Shown here piece after piece: positions 36,201 to 49,557 of a DNA stretch of 64,000 bases. The DNA comes from Helochares maculicollis (Eukaryota; Arthropoda; Insecta; Coleoptera; Hydrophilidae), in the NCBI GenBank assembly GCA_033557835.1, contig JAWQRO010000059.1, positions 1 to 64,000 on the forward strand. Direction: 5' to 3'. Under the pieces are notes generated by a model that did no database searches, was not told where the DNA came from, and saw nothing but the letters and a program-made list of their open reading frames with translations. Position 1 is the first letter of the stretch, and each line of letters opens with the position of its first letter. The position numbers and the translations under genes are program-made.

Positions 36201-38143
36201 ACAAATTAGGAGCTGGCTTTCTTATAATTTTTGTTTCGACATAATTTTATGGGATCATTAAATATTTTATAACTTTGTTTATGACAAATTTTCTCTGTCT
36301 AATTATTTTTGTTTTTCTGTAACCTAAGCTAAGGCAAGACACGATCATTAGCTGTAGATGATTTACATTCACAATGTTTACGTATATATGGTTGGGAATG
36401 ATAAAATCAGTTGGATTGCTTCGGGATTTTTGAATTAGCTACAATAATGTATTGCCATACTTACTAAAAAGATAGTCGTTCTATAGCTTTAGCGAAGCTT
36501 AGCCTGTAACAACAAAACAAAAATAGCAACATTAGTAACGATTTCAAGAAATTCGTTCGTTTAGTTTCCATAGAGGAAAATTTTAAAGGAAGTGGTCGCT
36601 TTTTTGCGCTTATACAAACGTTTCTAAATTTCTTATTTGTATGTAACCTCATTTACGGTATATACCTGACTCATTATTTTTAAATGAGTAACAACTTAAA
36701 ACAAGTTATTAAAAGTAATTTACGCAGTAGTAGTAGACCTTACAATGAATATGCCTTAACGCGTATACGTAGGTAATTCCAAAATGAGAAGGTTATTTTC
36801 AGAGACATATTTTTTATAAGAGCAAGCATTCAACAGCACAGAGTTAGAAGTAATGCTTTTTTTGAATAATCTACTCGCGCCATTACAAATCGCTGTTGAG
36901 TCATAAAATCAATAGTTTAGTGGGCAATCAAAACAAAAAAGCCACAAAATAATCATCATTACATGACTCATTTCAAAGCGTTTCTCAATACCTTAATAAA
37001 ATGAAGTTACTTAACATCGCAACAAGTTTTGCAACGTTCATTGTGACAAACTCCAATGTCCAAATTTGGCATCACGAAACTAAATATTTTATTATAAATA
37101 ATTCTTAAATAATATATTTTTTTAATTTTTAAGTCATTTACTATTTCCTAAACAATTTTATATTTAGTACACATTCTATATTATATTTTTCAAAACATTT
37201 CACGTTTCAAAATCATTCTGTTTTAAAAATGATGACGCATTTTATTAATTTTTTACTATCAATTGATCATGTTTCACATTATCTTTTTTTATCGCAATGG
37301 TGTATTTATTTCCTTGTAAGACTCAACAAAGCCAAACAATGAATTTACGTTTTAATTATTCAAGTGCATCAATAAAGAAAAATCAAGGTAAAAATGTATT
37401 GAATAGGTGCAATTACCTTCTATAGCTTCTTAACCTTATTCCGCTCGAATACCAAAGTAGCTAGCTACAATCAAGTGTCTCTAATACAGCAACTAGCAAT
37501 AACAAAAATAAACGCATTTGAGTTGGTTGGCTTTATTTTACAGTTCAATAACTCTGCTGCCAATTATCGCAAAGGAAATGAATTATTTACACAAATATAA
37601 GGTTGAAATTGAAGTGCGAAGTGTCTATATATAATTGTTTCTTTTTTTTAGACGAATAGTTTAATTTGATTACGCGATGTGAAGCAAGTATATTTGCTTT
37701 TTGTCACCACATCACATGTTTAAAGATCAACTTTTTGATAGTAAACGCGTCGGTTAATGAAAAACAGCTTGGTAATATAAGTATATAAAAAAAGAAAATA
37801 AATATTAGCTTGCAAAAAATTGTTAGCTGGAACTTTGCTTGCTGACATCAAATAACAGCTCGACATAAAATTGTCATAAAACTGCACCGAATCAGTTACG
37901 GTTTAAGCTGACTTGTTGCTACAAGGCAGCTTATCATATCAAAAAGGATAATTGCTTAACTTGCAGATTATTTAGTTCGTCAATAACAAAATGCAAATTG
38001 AGCTGCTGCACATAAAACACTTCTAGCGTATTTTTAGTAAGAGGATCGATAACTGTTCTAGATTTTGAAGAGGTTTTCTTGAAGTATTCGGCTTATTGCG
38101 AATGACAACTGAGATCGTATTTAATTATTTTTATAATAAATGT
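33227..38143. other. gene-free region upstream of BTG (possible 5' UTR intron)
   Basis: AT-rich. No supported gene. The only coding-like piece is at 34407-34580, which has splice-like borders but is interrupted in all three frames. Confidence 0.4.
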
Positions 38144-38240
38144 ACTCGCGACCAGAGGTACGTAATTGAGTATGTTAGGTTATTTGAACGACCCAAAATG
38201 GGGTCGCGGCTCGTAGTTTGAGAAGCCATTCTCTATGGCT
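38144..38240. repeat. hAT-like terminal-repeat remnant
   Basis: The stretch ACCCAAAATGGGGTCGCGGC followed by TCGTAGTTTGAGAAGCCA resembles, in reverse, the common hAT terminus with CTCAAAC and GTCGCGACCCC words. A CGCGACC lies about 50 bases away in opposite sense. It is probably a MITE remnant. No target duplication identified. Confidence 0.3.
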
Positions 38241-40656
38241 CGAGCTATATTTTTTAAATACAAGAAATAAGACTGCAGTTGCTTTATATTTACAGTTATT
38301 ACGCCAATTTTCAGATTTCAACTCTGTTCAAACCAATTAATTAATCCTCACGATATTAAAACATAGCCTAAGGGTGCCAATTTTTAAAAGCAAAACGATA
38401 AATAGTTCTTTCTTAATAAGTCTAGTTGCGATTTATGAGAGATATAAAAAATATTCACTGCCACGTTCTACGAAAATTTTAAATTTCGAACGTTTGATAG
38501 TTGAAAAATAGAATGGTTGCGTGAATATCTTAAAAAAAAGGTATACCAGATTAATAAAGAAATTGGGGAAATTATAAATGAGACGCTAATTTCAAATTGC
38601 AACCTAATTCATTTGAAATTTAGCTAATTACAAAGTTCATAAAGACGTCGATCCTTCAAAGTTTGAAATTTCTCAAAGCCATCAATTCGAATCGCACATC
38701 TTCAATTATGAATGACGAGGCTTGAAATAAGTTTAATTTATTGGAATTATTTACGACTTAATAAGCGACTCCGGGCGAAATGTTAAACTTTGATTTAAAA
38801 ACTCTTCAGATAAAAGTTTGAGCCAAGCTTTAATGCGTCTGAAAGCTTGAAAATTAATAAGTAAAACACAAAAAATATTAAAAATTCATGCGCTTCTTGT
38901 AATCACGAAGAGTGCTCCACAAAGTCATTTTTTTAATATAAATCTACTTATCAGGGAATGGTATTCCTACGTATGTAGGGTCAGGTTGTTGCATAAAAGT
39001 ACAACATTTGAAAAATAATACGATACTTCGAAAAACCTTACATATACAGTTTTATTGCGCAATAACTATTGCGCAAAATAATGTATCCAGTTTTCGATTT
39101 TATAATATGTTGTTTTTTCTACAATAGTCGCTAAGTTTGTATGGTAGATATTACTAGTTAAATAGAGGCAGATTAAATTTGAAGTAATATTTCAATTATT
39201 TACTATTTATGTTTAGCTTGTGAAGGCATGTATCGATCGTCTATTAAAATGCCAAATAAATATTACTAAAATTATTTACATGCAACATACGAAACGTAGA
39301 GGCTGAAATAATACCTGCGCTTTCTCCAGGTTGACCGCATAAAATTTCATAGCCACTTCGCTTGCTATTGAATTATAAAATCCACCTTGAGTCACAGGGG
39401 CCCGATAAGTCGCAAACAGAAATCTAGACTTTTCTCTATTTAACACTCTCATATACGCATATATTTTAGGCACTATCATTATTTAGATTGACGTTTTATT
39501 ATGATTATTTACTGAGAAATCATTTAAACCTCATTGTCAGGCCTATCCCAGATCTGTAGCAGTAAACCAATTTGGTACAGTATAGACTCGTTGAGTATGT
39601 AAGAGCAAAATTTAATTTTTCATACGCGGCAAGTTCACTCAGTCCCCTTTTAGGCAGCAAAGCTCGGTCTTCTGGGTAATAACATATAATTTGCCATTTC
39701 GCTACACAATTTACATTTTATATTCAAATATAAGCCCTTTGGATATAAAGCGCCCCCTTTAAAAGGTTTTTGAAAGCCCATAAAATCAGATTAAATCGAT
39801 TTTATTTACATTTCTTTAGGAAATTTGCAATTTCGTTCAACCACTTAATTTAAAATATGTAATATGTACTTCCCGAGTTATTGCTGGGGTTGAGCTGAGC
39901 CAAATGAAAATTTAATGGTTCCGTTAAGTATTTCTTTAACATGAAATAAATGCAACCTTGAATTGGAATTGAAAAATGTTTTTCAACAAATATTTATAAA
40001 TTCGCTGGCAATTGCGACGAGTAAATTACGAATGTCAAGTTCTAGAATTACATATTTTTGGTGGATATGTTTAATATTGAATTTTCAGAACGTGGTTAAA
40101 ATACATTTAACATACTAACAGGCATATACTGTAGTCTAAAATTTCTCAAAAGGTGATACAGATATACCAATTTGTTAAAATAGCCGTATGCCAGACAGTT
40201 GACTGCCTAAGCAAACCCACAGAATAGTTTCTAGGATCCCAAGTAGTCATTTAATCGATTTACCAAGAAAATAATCCTCAAATACAGCTGAGGAACTGAC
40301 GAAATTGTCAGAATTATTCATAAATAATGTTCTTCGTTAACTACTACAATAATCCTAAAGATTCAACTTGACAATTCCTAAAGCAAGAGATTATTCAAAC
40401 GTAATCAACCCAAATTGTTCTTCCAGTATTAAACTCTTGAAGAAAATTTGAGAAAGAAAATTTTGAAGCTCAAGCATCTTGCTAAATCTACAGCCGAAAG
40501 AATCCTTCAAGGCTTTCGAAACTCACTACTATGAAACAGAAAAGGGCCAGAAGAGATTCTCACCATCATCCTGTGGAAACCATAGAACCAATTTGACAAG
40601 ATCAAAACTTCCACAAAGATTAAGTCAAAATATGTTATTTTTGTGACCAATACATT
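38241..40656. other. gene-free AT-rich region
   Basis: No gene recognised. A minus-strand open frame at 39276-39479 looks better than chance in composition but has no known relatives that I recognise and no clear splice partners. Confidence 0.4.
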
Positions 40657-40661
40657 ATAAG

Positions 40662-41483
40662 TGTTGCGATCTACTGGGCCATCAAAAAGAGGACTGGAAT
40701 CTCCACAAGAGCGCGATCTCTAAATATGGGTGGTTCGCATGAAGCCGCCGTAAAATCGGCAAAAATCACATTTATGCAAAATAGCAAATAAGCTCAATTG
40801 TCTTACGAGCAATTTTATCTGTTAACTAGTCAAATGGAAGTAGTTCTAAATTCCCATCCCATCACCCCAATGTCCAGCAGTTCATTAGACCTAAAAGCGT
40901 TAACGCCAGCCCATTTTCTGTTTGGTAAACCTACTATAGGATGGTTTGAGCCAGACGACAAAGACTAAAATATTTATCGCATAGGCAACTATGCAAGAGT
41001 GCAGCTATTGAGGCATTTTTGGAACAAATCGACGAGGAAATATTTACACACATTACAAGCCCATGGAAAATGGGCAAGGAATCAGGTACCTCAGGTCCAG
41101 GTGGACGACTTAGTCGTCATGAAGGAAGAAAACGTCAGGGTGTCTTGTTAGTAAACGGCAACTGATCCAGGTACAGCCAGGAGCCAACGGGGTTGTTCGA
41201 GTAGCAACGGTACGCACATGTTATGGTGAAACCAAGCGAGTTGTACATCTGCTGTGTCTGTTTCCTTTGAATTTAGAAATTCAAGAGGAGGAGTCTGTTG
41301 CCACCTATTGGGCCGTCAAAGAGAAAGGGTGGAGTCTCCACCACCGGAAGGTAAAATTATGACCATAGGCATAAGTTTAGTTTTAAGCTGGTGTTAAGTT
41401 AGAATTTGTAGACACCAGACGTAGTTATATCTTTCCCAGTCGAATTGATGCACATGAGGTGCGTCTTTTGATCTAACAGAACA
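40662..41483 (+). mobile_element. BEL/Pao LTR retrotransposon, internally deleted to 0.8 kb
   Basis: A 5-bp target duplication ATAAG flanks the unit (40657-40661 and 41484-41488). The 3' LTR, about 188 bp, runs 41296-41483, starts TGTTGCC and ends AACA. A purine-rich tract (AGAGGAGGAGTC) lies just before it. The first ~45 bases after 40662 match the LTR start (TGTTGCGATCTACTGGGCC) and then run directly into the end of pol. The pol part reads LNMGGSHEAAVKSAK, VVLNSHPITPMSS, LKALTPAHFLFGKPTIGW, RHFWNK, YLHTLQ, GKWARNQV and VDDLVVMKEEN, the end of the Pao integrase plus the DUF5641 domain. Stops and frameshifts make it non-functional. Gag, protease and reverse transcriptase are absent. Confidence 0.8.
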
Positions 41484-41488
41484 ATAAG

Positions 41489-44144
41489 AAAAAATATTTG
41501 TAATATACATTATAGAGTCAACTGCTTCTACGTCCTATATAAAATGAAAAAATGTGAAGATTTATTGATTATTAATCTATTTCAAAGTCTTACTAGACTT
41601 TTGATAAGAACAAGTACACAAAAAATTATTTTTTTTTAAATAAGACATTATAAATCAACACAAAATCAATTGTGATTGGTGTCGCAGTTAATAGAACAAC
41701 GTTTGATATTCAAAGGTATACAATTCATATTAATAACTATGTTGTAATGAACACAGACAAACATTTTCATTCATTTTATGTATAAGCCTTCCACTCTCAT
41801 TAGTCTTTGAATTTCTTTTTCATACTTAAAATTTATATTGTTTTCTAAATTTGGGCTTGTTGCAAAAACGGAAAGACGTAATACTGAAAAAGCGAGGTAT
41901 AGAAGAATCACACACCTCGAATAGTAATTTGTAAAAATACAGAATTTCTTTCTCTAAGAAAAATACCGCATGCTTTTCTAACTTCCGACAACAAATTTCT
42001 ATGTTTGAATTTTCTGACCGGTTTCATTAGGTGACCAATTTACTAAAGAAAATTTAAAGTTTTCTCCAGACTACTTTTTCGTAATCATGTTTATCATTTA
42101 GGCACAGAATTCCGTTTTTTTAAGAAATTTTTACAATTTATGGCGATCCTTGAATTTTTATATTCCACGATCTACTTAGCATGAAATAAAACAAAATAGC
42201 TTCTACTAACTCAACATTATAAATCTTCAAATTTTTAATGGCAAAGAAAAAAATTACAATTCGGTAGCTCTATTTGAGCGAATAGTTAGCTTGGGAAAAA
42301 ATTGAAAAGATTTATAGGTAAACAGGTGCTTTCGCTGGTACTACAAATCCCAAACGACAACGATCTACAATTTTGTTATACTATGACTAGTAGTCCTGTC
42401 AAATTTTATCACTTGTTGTGCAAAAAATGTCCCGAATGGATCCAGAGGCCATCATACGTATAGAACTGTCAAAATCTTGAGGATAATTTTTTCATATTTT
42501 TTTCTATCATGCTTTGCATTACTATATAATTACTATAGTATACAAATGTGTGGTACGGTAAAAAAACGCAAAACAAATTTTTACAAATGAAAGACGCGAA
42601 TACGTATTTTTTGTAGATCTTAAAAATAATGACATTATAATTAACGATCACAAAGCAATATAGAAGCTTTCATTGAATCCAATAATACTAGTCTGCATAC
42701 TTACTCTTCAGGAGAAAATTATTTTTTGTGAAATTTTGATATAACGAATTGCTAAATGGCAATTTCGACCATTTTCCAAAAAAATATATACAAGCATTCA
42801 AACAATTAAGCAATGGTGTTTGAATTTGAAAAATGGTAGCGAAAATGACATTTTATTCAACGAAGCACTGTATATCTTTTTCAAAAGGTCAATTAAAATT
42901 GTAAAAAATAACATTTTAGCCCGGCTCGCAAATTGCAATAAATGTTGAAATTTTGTGTATATGTAGTATATTACTCTATAAGGAGGCACACAGTGGGACA
43001 CTTCAATTTACATAAAAAACGGTTCGCAAAACTGTTTATCATCTATACTAACCGGTGTTCGTTTTCGATCAGAGTGGGTTTTGATTAGCAATTGTTACAG
43101 TTAATTTTTAAGCACCAACTAGGGATTGTTGGGCCACCCCTCTTTTGCCGGATCGGCTGGTAGTAGGTAAATACGGCGGATAAGAGCAATTTTCCGTCGG
43201 GCTGCTACATACAATTAAAAACGTCTCTAAAAAGCCGTTAATTGCTCAACCATGACTTAAAGCTTTGAGAGATGTTGATACATAAAAGTTATTTTGAAAA
43301 CAATCTCGTTTCCAGGCAGTCTGCGCTCAAAAATAGACATTGTAAACATTAAATATAAATATTTGGTCACCTTGGGCAGGTTTTTGCCCGAATTTTGCGT
43401 CAAAATTAGGCTGTTTATTGCGTGTTAAGCGAGAGTCTCGCAACGGACAGATGGACGGACAGGTCGGCCAAGCCAAATTTACCTTATACGCGGTTACATA
43501 AAAAAGAAAAAGTGAGTGTACACTCTGATTAATAAATTACGTACCTACATAACATGAATCAACATGCATACGATACATAGATCCGTGTCTACACTAAAAA
43601 ATTGGTAACAAAGAAAGTGGTTTGTTGCAGTGTTATTAAGTCGGTTGGAGGACGGATGCCATTGTTTGTAAAAATGATTATTGTACAACACTTTTTCAAG
43701 AGTCCTAAATTTCTTTTTATTGGGCGGAATCGTGTAAGATTTCATCGCCGCCTGCTATTTCGGGCCGTAGAAAACCAGTTGACGTAGTAAGAGAGCAAAA
43801 AAAAAGAGATAAACAGCAGATGCAGGCCACTTACGCATTACCAAAACAAAGAGCGTTCTTTTATTTGAGTACCCATGCAGGAGATCACGTATACAACTTG
43901 CATCTGCTGTTATGCCAGAGGCGAAAATTTTTCTTCTATAATTTTCCTAAACTCGACTCCTAAGCAACAGTAAAACCACAGATCCAATAATCCTTCAACA
44001 AACACACGACCCAATTGCCATAGTTTGTTATAAACAACAATTACATTGCGTGACGTATAGGAAGACACGATTTGCCTGACATATTTAGGCTCATTTCGCA
44101 GCCGTAATCGACTTTCAACCTTCGAAAATTCGATCATTTCTTAC
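41489..44144. other. gene-free region
   Basis: AT-rich, with a less AT-rich island at 43120-43480 that includes a GACAGATGGACGGACAGG-type repeat often seen in insect repetitive DNA. The island is probably an unidentified element, but its borders were not found. Confidence 0.35.
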
Positions 44145-44195
44145 CTTAGAAGTTTCCCTTACGCACTTGCAACTTTTCAACTAAAAACTAGCACT
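44145..44195 (-). promoter_or_regulatory. candidate transcription start and non-coding first exon of BTG
   Basis: On the minus strand an initiator-like TCAGT (A at 44195) is followed 50 bases later by a strong donor, CTAAG|GTAAGA (exon end 44145). About 11 kb away, coding exon 1 of BTG has a good upstream acceptor at 33226/33227. A GC- and CpG-richer stretch lies directly upstream (44220-44480). Linking these is inference. Confidence 0.3.
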
Positions 44196-47100
44196 GAAAT
44201 TACTGTAATTACTAAAGTTTTGCGGACAGCAGGAACACAAGGAACAAAAGATGAAATGAAACTGTACTGGGCACCGCTACCGCGCAGGTCGGATGTAACC
44301 AATCGGATGATGGATCATATGTTTATGAGCGCGCAATTCGAAACTGCGAGCGACGAACACAAATTGCAGAAATTGCGTTTTCTTAAAAAGTGTATGTGGT
44401 CAAAACTTAACACGCAGCCTTATTATGCACGTCCCGGGCAGACGAACACTGGAATAATACTGAATACGCGCAATGCTGGTTGTTTTTGCAACGTATTCTT
44501 ATCATTATCGCTGATAATACGCAAATTAAAACATATAATATGTTGTTGTTGCGGGCTGCTTTTTCGCAATAAAAACAGCTAGAAATACGAACTATTTTCC
44601 CAAGTATTTATATAATTCGTGACGTTAGCGCATAGGTTAACGAGCATACGCGTTTCCAAATTATCTACATTGGTACCTTTTTGTCCTACCTACGCACACG
44701 GTCGTTATTGATTTTGTTGATTATCCGGCCTGTTTTTCCGTTACGAAATTTATTTTCATTGTCTCAAACAAAAGCAGCTGTTAGTGAAAATGAGCGTTTT
44801 TTCCTGATTTCTCCTTCAAAGGATCCTTGAGAAAATTTCCTCTCTCGAATTTCCAGCAAAATATACACAAAATAATTTGAAATTCACTGCTCCTTTCACA
44901 TCTTATTGCCTATCGTTTTAGGAATGAAAATTCCTTTTTCAGCTCCTCTATTTAGCAATCTGGTTGACAGGCCTGACTTTCTCGTCCTAAAATTATCAAA
45001 ATATTCTTTAATACTCTTGAGTCTTGAGAGCGTTGGCACAGCCCCCCAGCTTTACCATTAAGCTCTATAATTGCCTAAAGGTTACTGCTACAACTACTCA
45101 GATTTTATGAGCGCTCTATTAAATCACCAACAATTTTCAATTCTAAATTTTCCTGTGTTTCTACCTTGTCGTGATTGGTAATAAGTGAATAAGCGGCGGT
45201 AGTTTGACTATTGCTGGGCTATCTTTGCTGCTCATTGAAGAGATGTCAGACGAATAGAAACAGAATGGTCATTTATAGATAAACCCAAATCGCTGAACCG
45301 AAGAGAAAGAAAATTCATGGACACATTTTAGAATTCCTTTTCTAAGGAGTGAAAATAAGGATAGAAAGATTTTGTAATGACTCGTATTTCAAAAAGCTAC
45401 ACACATGACACCTGAATTTTTAGAATATTCGTTTATAATTGAGGAACCCGTATTTGCAGTTCTAAAAAATTTTAATATTCAAGTGAAGAAAGATTTATTC
45501 TAGATATAAATGTATCTCAAAAACCATTGAGGAATTTTCAAAAATTCAAACTATAAATTGGAGACGGGTAGTTTCGTAGAAGTGTCGGTATCTCTAGTAT
45601 CGTTATATTTAAGAAAATTGAGATTAAGATTCTTCTTCAAAATTAAAAAATGCTAGTTTTGACTTTTTTGTTATTAAAACAGGGATTTGATTTCTTATAA
45701 AAATATCTGCGATTTATAAGCCGGTAATTATAGAAACCAAGGAAATTTGTTTGCAGAAGTTACTTCAGAAATATTCTGATATTTGGTTTTTCGTTTTATG
45801 ATGATAAAAATCAGAGGACATGAAGAGATATTTTTATAGATATGCCGATATTTTACACAATGACTGCTGTAAGTGACAAAGTTCATATTTAGTTTTTTAA
45901 GCTATGAGTCACAATTTCCGCCTTGCTTTTACCCCTTGGTTGTTCTATCCGTCGTATTATTTGTCAAATTGATTTTGCCTATCAAATGTTCAAAATGACG
46001 AAATCTTTAAAACTGGATTTGACGTGTTTTTCTCTTGAGAAATAGATACAGGGTATTTTCTCTTAAATATAAGGAGAATTCAATCTTCGACCGACTTGTT
46101 GCACATTAATTAAAACTTTTGAGAAATACAGTAGCAGAACAAGAGTTATTTCAATATATTTTTGAGAAGAGAACCTGTTACTACATTAGCTGCATACGCA
46201 GTCCTGATGTACTGTTGTACAAAAAGAATGATGAAGTGAAAAAATAGTATCGCTGTAGAGAATATTTTGCGTTTGCAGTTACAAAGTGCTGCTTTTGTTG
46301 ATTAAATTATGAAATTCGTTTTTTAAATTGGTAGTAACTGGAATCCATTTTGTATTTCGGTCTAGAATAGTTTTCCAAATTGAAATATTTTCAAAGTTCA
46401 TCAGATTGCAAGTATAAGTTCACTACACCAATTCCGCCGACTATCAATGTCGGTCAAAGCTAAAATTTTATGTACTTATACACTTAGAAGGAATGTAATT
46501 ATTACAAATGTTAAGGTGTCTGCTCGGGAAGACAAAGGGGTGTGGAGTCAAGAATGTGTGATGTAACCATATGTTAGTGCAATTGGATTTAAAATGATTA
46601 AATTTCCCGTCATATGTATCAACAATTATCCTGGACAAAGTATAAAAGTATCACAGTATCAGGGTTAAAATTGATTATCGCATTAAAAGAAAACTCTAAA
46701 AGATTTCTAATAAATTATTTTTCGGTTTGATATAGACAATAATGAATTGTAAAGCTTTGCAATACAAATAATATACGACAAGGGTTCAACTTTTGATAGC
46801 CTCATCAACGATGAAAGGGGTTCGATATGTAATCATACCATAGCCACTATTCTAAAATTCACAGAAGCGTAGTCACAGATAAGAAATAATTCTTTATTCA
46901 TTGTCAACTTTAAGATTGACAATTAAATAAGGCCGTGAATAATTTAAATATATAGTGAACTACCATTCCATATCAACAATCAAATTATAGATATTTAGCA
47001 TAGCTTAGCTAGCGGCGCTACCGAAACTGATAACAATTGTGGATAATAATTTCTTTTAAATAATCCCTCCAATATGAAATGTAGTTTAGACCTTTTACAC

Positions 47101-49243
47101 AAAAATATATGTCTCAATGAAACACATCTAACTTTTTATGCCAATCATTTGATTTTAGGTCAGGGATTAAGTCTCACTTTTAATCTTCATATCTCATCTT
47201 TATATATAGTTTCTTTAATGAAAGCAATGATCTATGAATTAATGAATCAGTTCCAATTTCTTATTTAGACAATTTTAGATGTCAAAAGTAGAATATTGGT
47301 TTGTCTCAATATACACGTAGATGTATAGGTGCAAAAACTAAATAATAAAATGCGCATCCGCCATGCTTATAAGTATTGAAATTGTCCCAGGATCTAATTC
47401 CATGTTTCTACACGTTAAAAATTCGCTACAGATGGAGATTTAAACCTTGTATAAAAAAATTAAACAGCTATTTCGCTAACTTACCCATCCATACAGCAAA
47501 ATGATGTTGACAACACAACTCTCAATCTGTAAGTATTCGAAATATTTCATCCACAAAACTCTACGATGTTCCCGTAAGCATAATATTTGACGAAAACGTA
47601 CTAGAATTTAAACAAAAAATGATATCGTTGGAGCACCTAAACACTACTTCAACAAGTCATTATTACGAACTAAGCATAATTCCGTAAGTATTCTATACAA
47701 CCAGTTTTATCTTTAGTAAATAAATTTGTTTGAGTAAATGCCAAAAAAGTAGGTTCCAAGAATCCACCAATTGAAATTAGAATGTACTATTCAACAACTA
47801 AATGAGAAATAATTGCCTCAGAGACTATTTTAGTTTGACAAACTTGCTTTTGTAAACTTCAAGTAAATCAGTCTCGGTATGGCTTAAGTTTTCCGGTTCA
47901 ACTTTATCAATGAGAAAACAATACTATAAATGGAATTCATGCGCAACAAAACAACTTCGTTTAGAAAACTAGTAAATGAAAATGTTCTTTGCATACTAGA
48001 AATCTAAATTACTTTTGCAAACTAAGAATCTATATTACTTTTGCATTACTTTATTACACAAACCCAAGTTTGACTTAACATTGCTATCATTACTTCAAAT
48101 TTCAACTTTGTTCCATTAAACGTAGATTCCAGCAAACAAAATTTAATCTGGTAATTCAACGGATATTAGATCTTCAACTAATTTGTTTTTGCTTCATATC
48201 TTAATCTCAATGTAATAATGATAAGTTTTAGATGAAATAATACAATACAAACATTAAGACTCAAGTTTTAAACATTATGGAAAAACTGGACAGTAGGACA
48301 AATTAATAATTAGGAACAATACATACCCAAAAGATAACCCAGCCCACTTAATAATTTGTCATTAAAATTACATATCTTGAGGAATGTAAATGGAAATTTG
48401 TCAGTAAATCCTTACGATAAATGGAAATGAAATTGTTGTTTTCAGGTTCAGAATTGAATACAAAAATAGTATGGAAATAAAAACAAAAGTTTATTTTTTA
48501 ATCATCCATTTGCCATGCACAGACAAACTTTACAAAGAGAAAAATATATTTATTTAAAATATTGTCATTTTTCAATTTAAATATAAAAAGAAGCGCTCAT
48601 TTATAATTATGATACTCGAGTTAAAATCAAATAATTAAGACAATTATCAAAATAAAAAAATAATAGAAAACCATGAGGTAGCTAATGCAATTAAAGAGAC
48701 ATCAATATTTTTGACTCTTCAATTTTGGACTTCTTTGTTTCTTATACGATCTACTTTGGATACATTTTTGACTGATTTCCAATTGGAGTTTTACCTGATT
48801 CTAATCAGATATTTTTCAATCGATCTATAATTTTAATGGAGTTTAAAACTTAATTGCAATGTTTTTTAGCTTAAATAATTTTTACTACAAGTTATAATAG
48901 TAACTTAAATGATTTAGCTGAAAAGGATGCATCATGAATAATGACAGTTATTTGTTTATAGGCAACTTATGAATTAGCTTGCTTTGAATATGTAAAAAAA
49001 TACTTCGATCAACAAACATGTTAAACTCGCAACCTTAGAAATTTATACAAATCATCAAACAATATATACACATATTATAATATTTAATATAAAGAAGGGT
49101 TTCTTCTCTAAATTTTATACTAAAAAAATTATTTTCAGCACTTGTCGTCTTTTTCTTTATAGTATAACTGGGTTGCTAACTGGGACCCCCTTTATTAAAC
49201 CTGTAGTTTTCTCTAAAAACTTACCTTGTTAGTAGTTATTAGT
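44196..49243. other. intergenic region between BTG and d4
   Basis: Upstream flank of the candidate BTG promoter followed by AT-rich sequence. Contains an imperfect 26-bp tandem pair at 47995-48046. No gene recognised. The open frame at 44220-44582 lies in the CpG-richer flank and has no protein-like motifs. Confidence 0.4.
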
Positions 49244-49249
49244 TTTATT
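49244..49249 (-). terminator. candidate poly(A) signal for d4
   Basis: Minus-strand AATAAA about 310 bases after the d4 stop codon. Another lies near 49190. Confidence 0.4.
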
Positions 49250-49557
49250 TTAAAAAAATATATTTCGTAGGAGCATAGTTTTAAATGAATTAAAAAAGAG
49301 TTTAAAGGGGGGACGCAACCTCTTTTTCTACCTTAAATTATATCTCTTAAGTACCAAATATCTCTTTTCATTTCATTAAGTACTTAGCCTAGTCCTAAAT
49401 CTACTATAAAAAAATAAAATCGATATAAAAAATTATTAGAAAAATTAAGGATTTTTGAAAAAGTTCACAACTAAAATAGTACCTATTATACAAAGAGCCG
49501 TGGATTTTTTACTGGGTGCCGATGAACCCGCGACTTGTAAAAATAAAGTTAGTTACG

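Noticed and set aside
43910..44137. 75-codon minus-strand open frame starting MIEFSKVESR
   Set aside because: Its start lies just inside a strong GTAAGA splice donor, so it is best read as intron sequence. No recognised motif.
44220..44582. 120-codon plus-strand open frame
   Set aside because: It lies in a CpG-richer stretch that fits promoter flank, and its end is a Cys/Leu/Ile-rich translation with no domain. No start context or conserved motif supports a gene.
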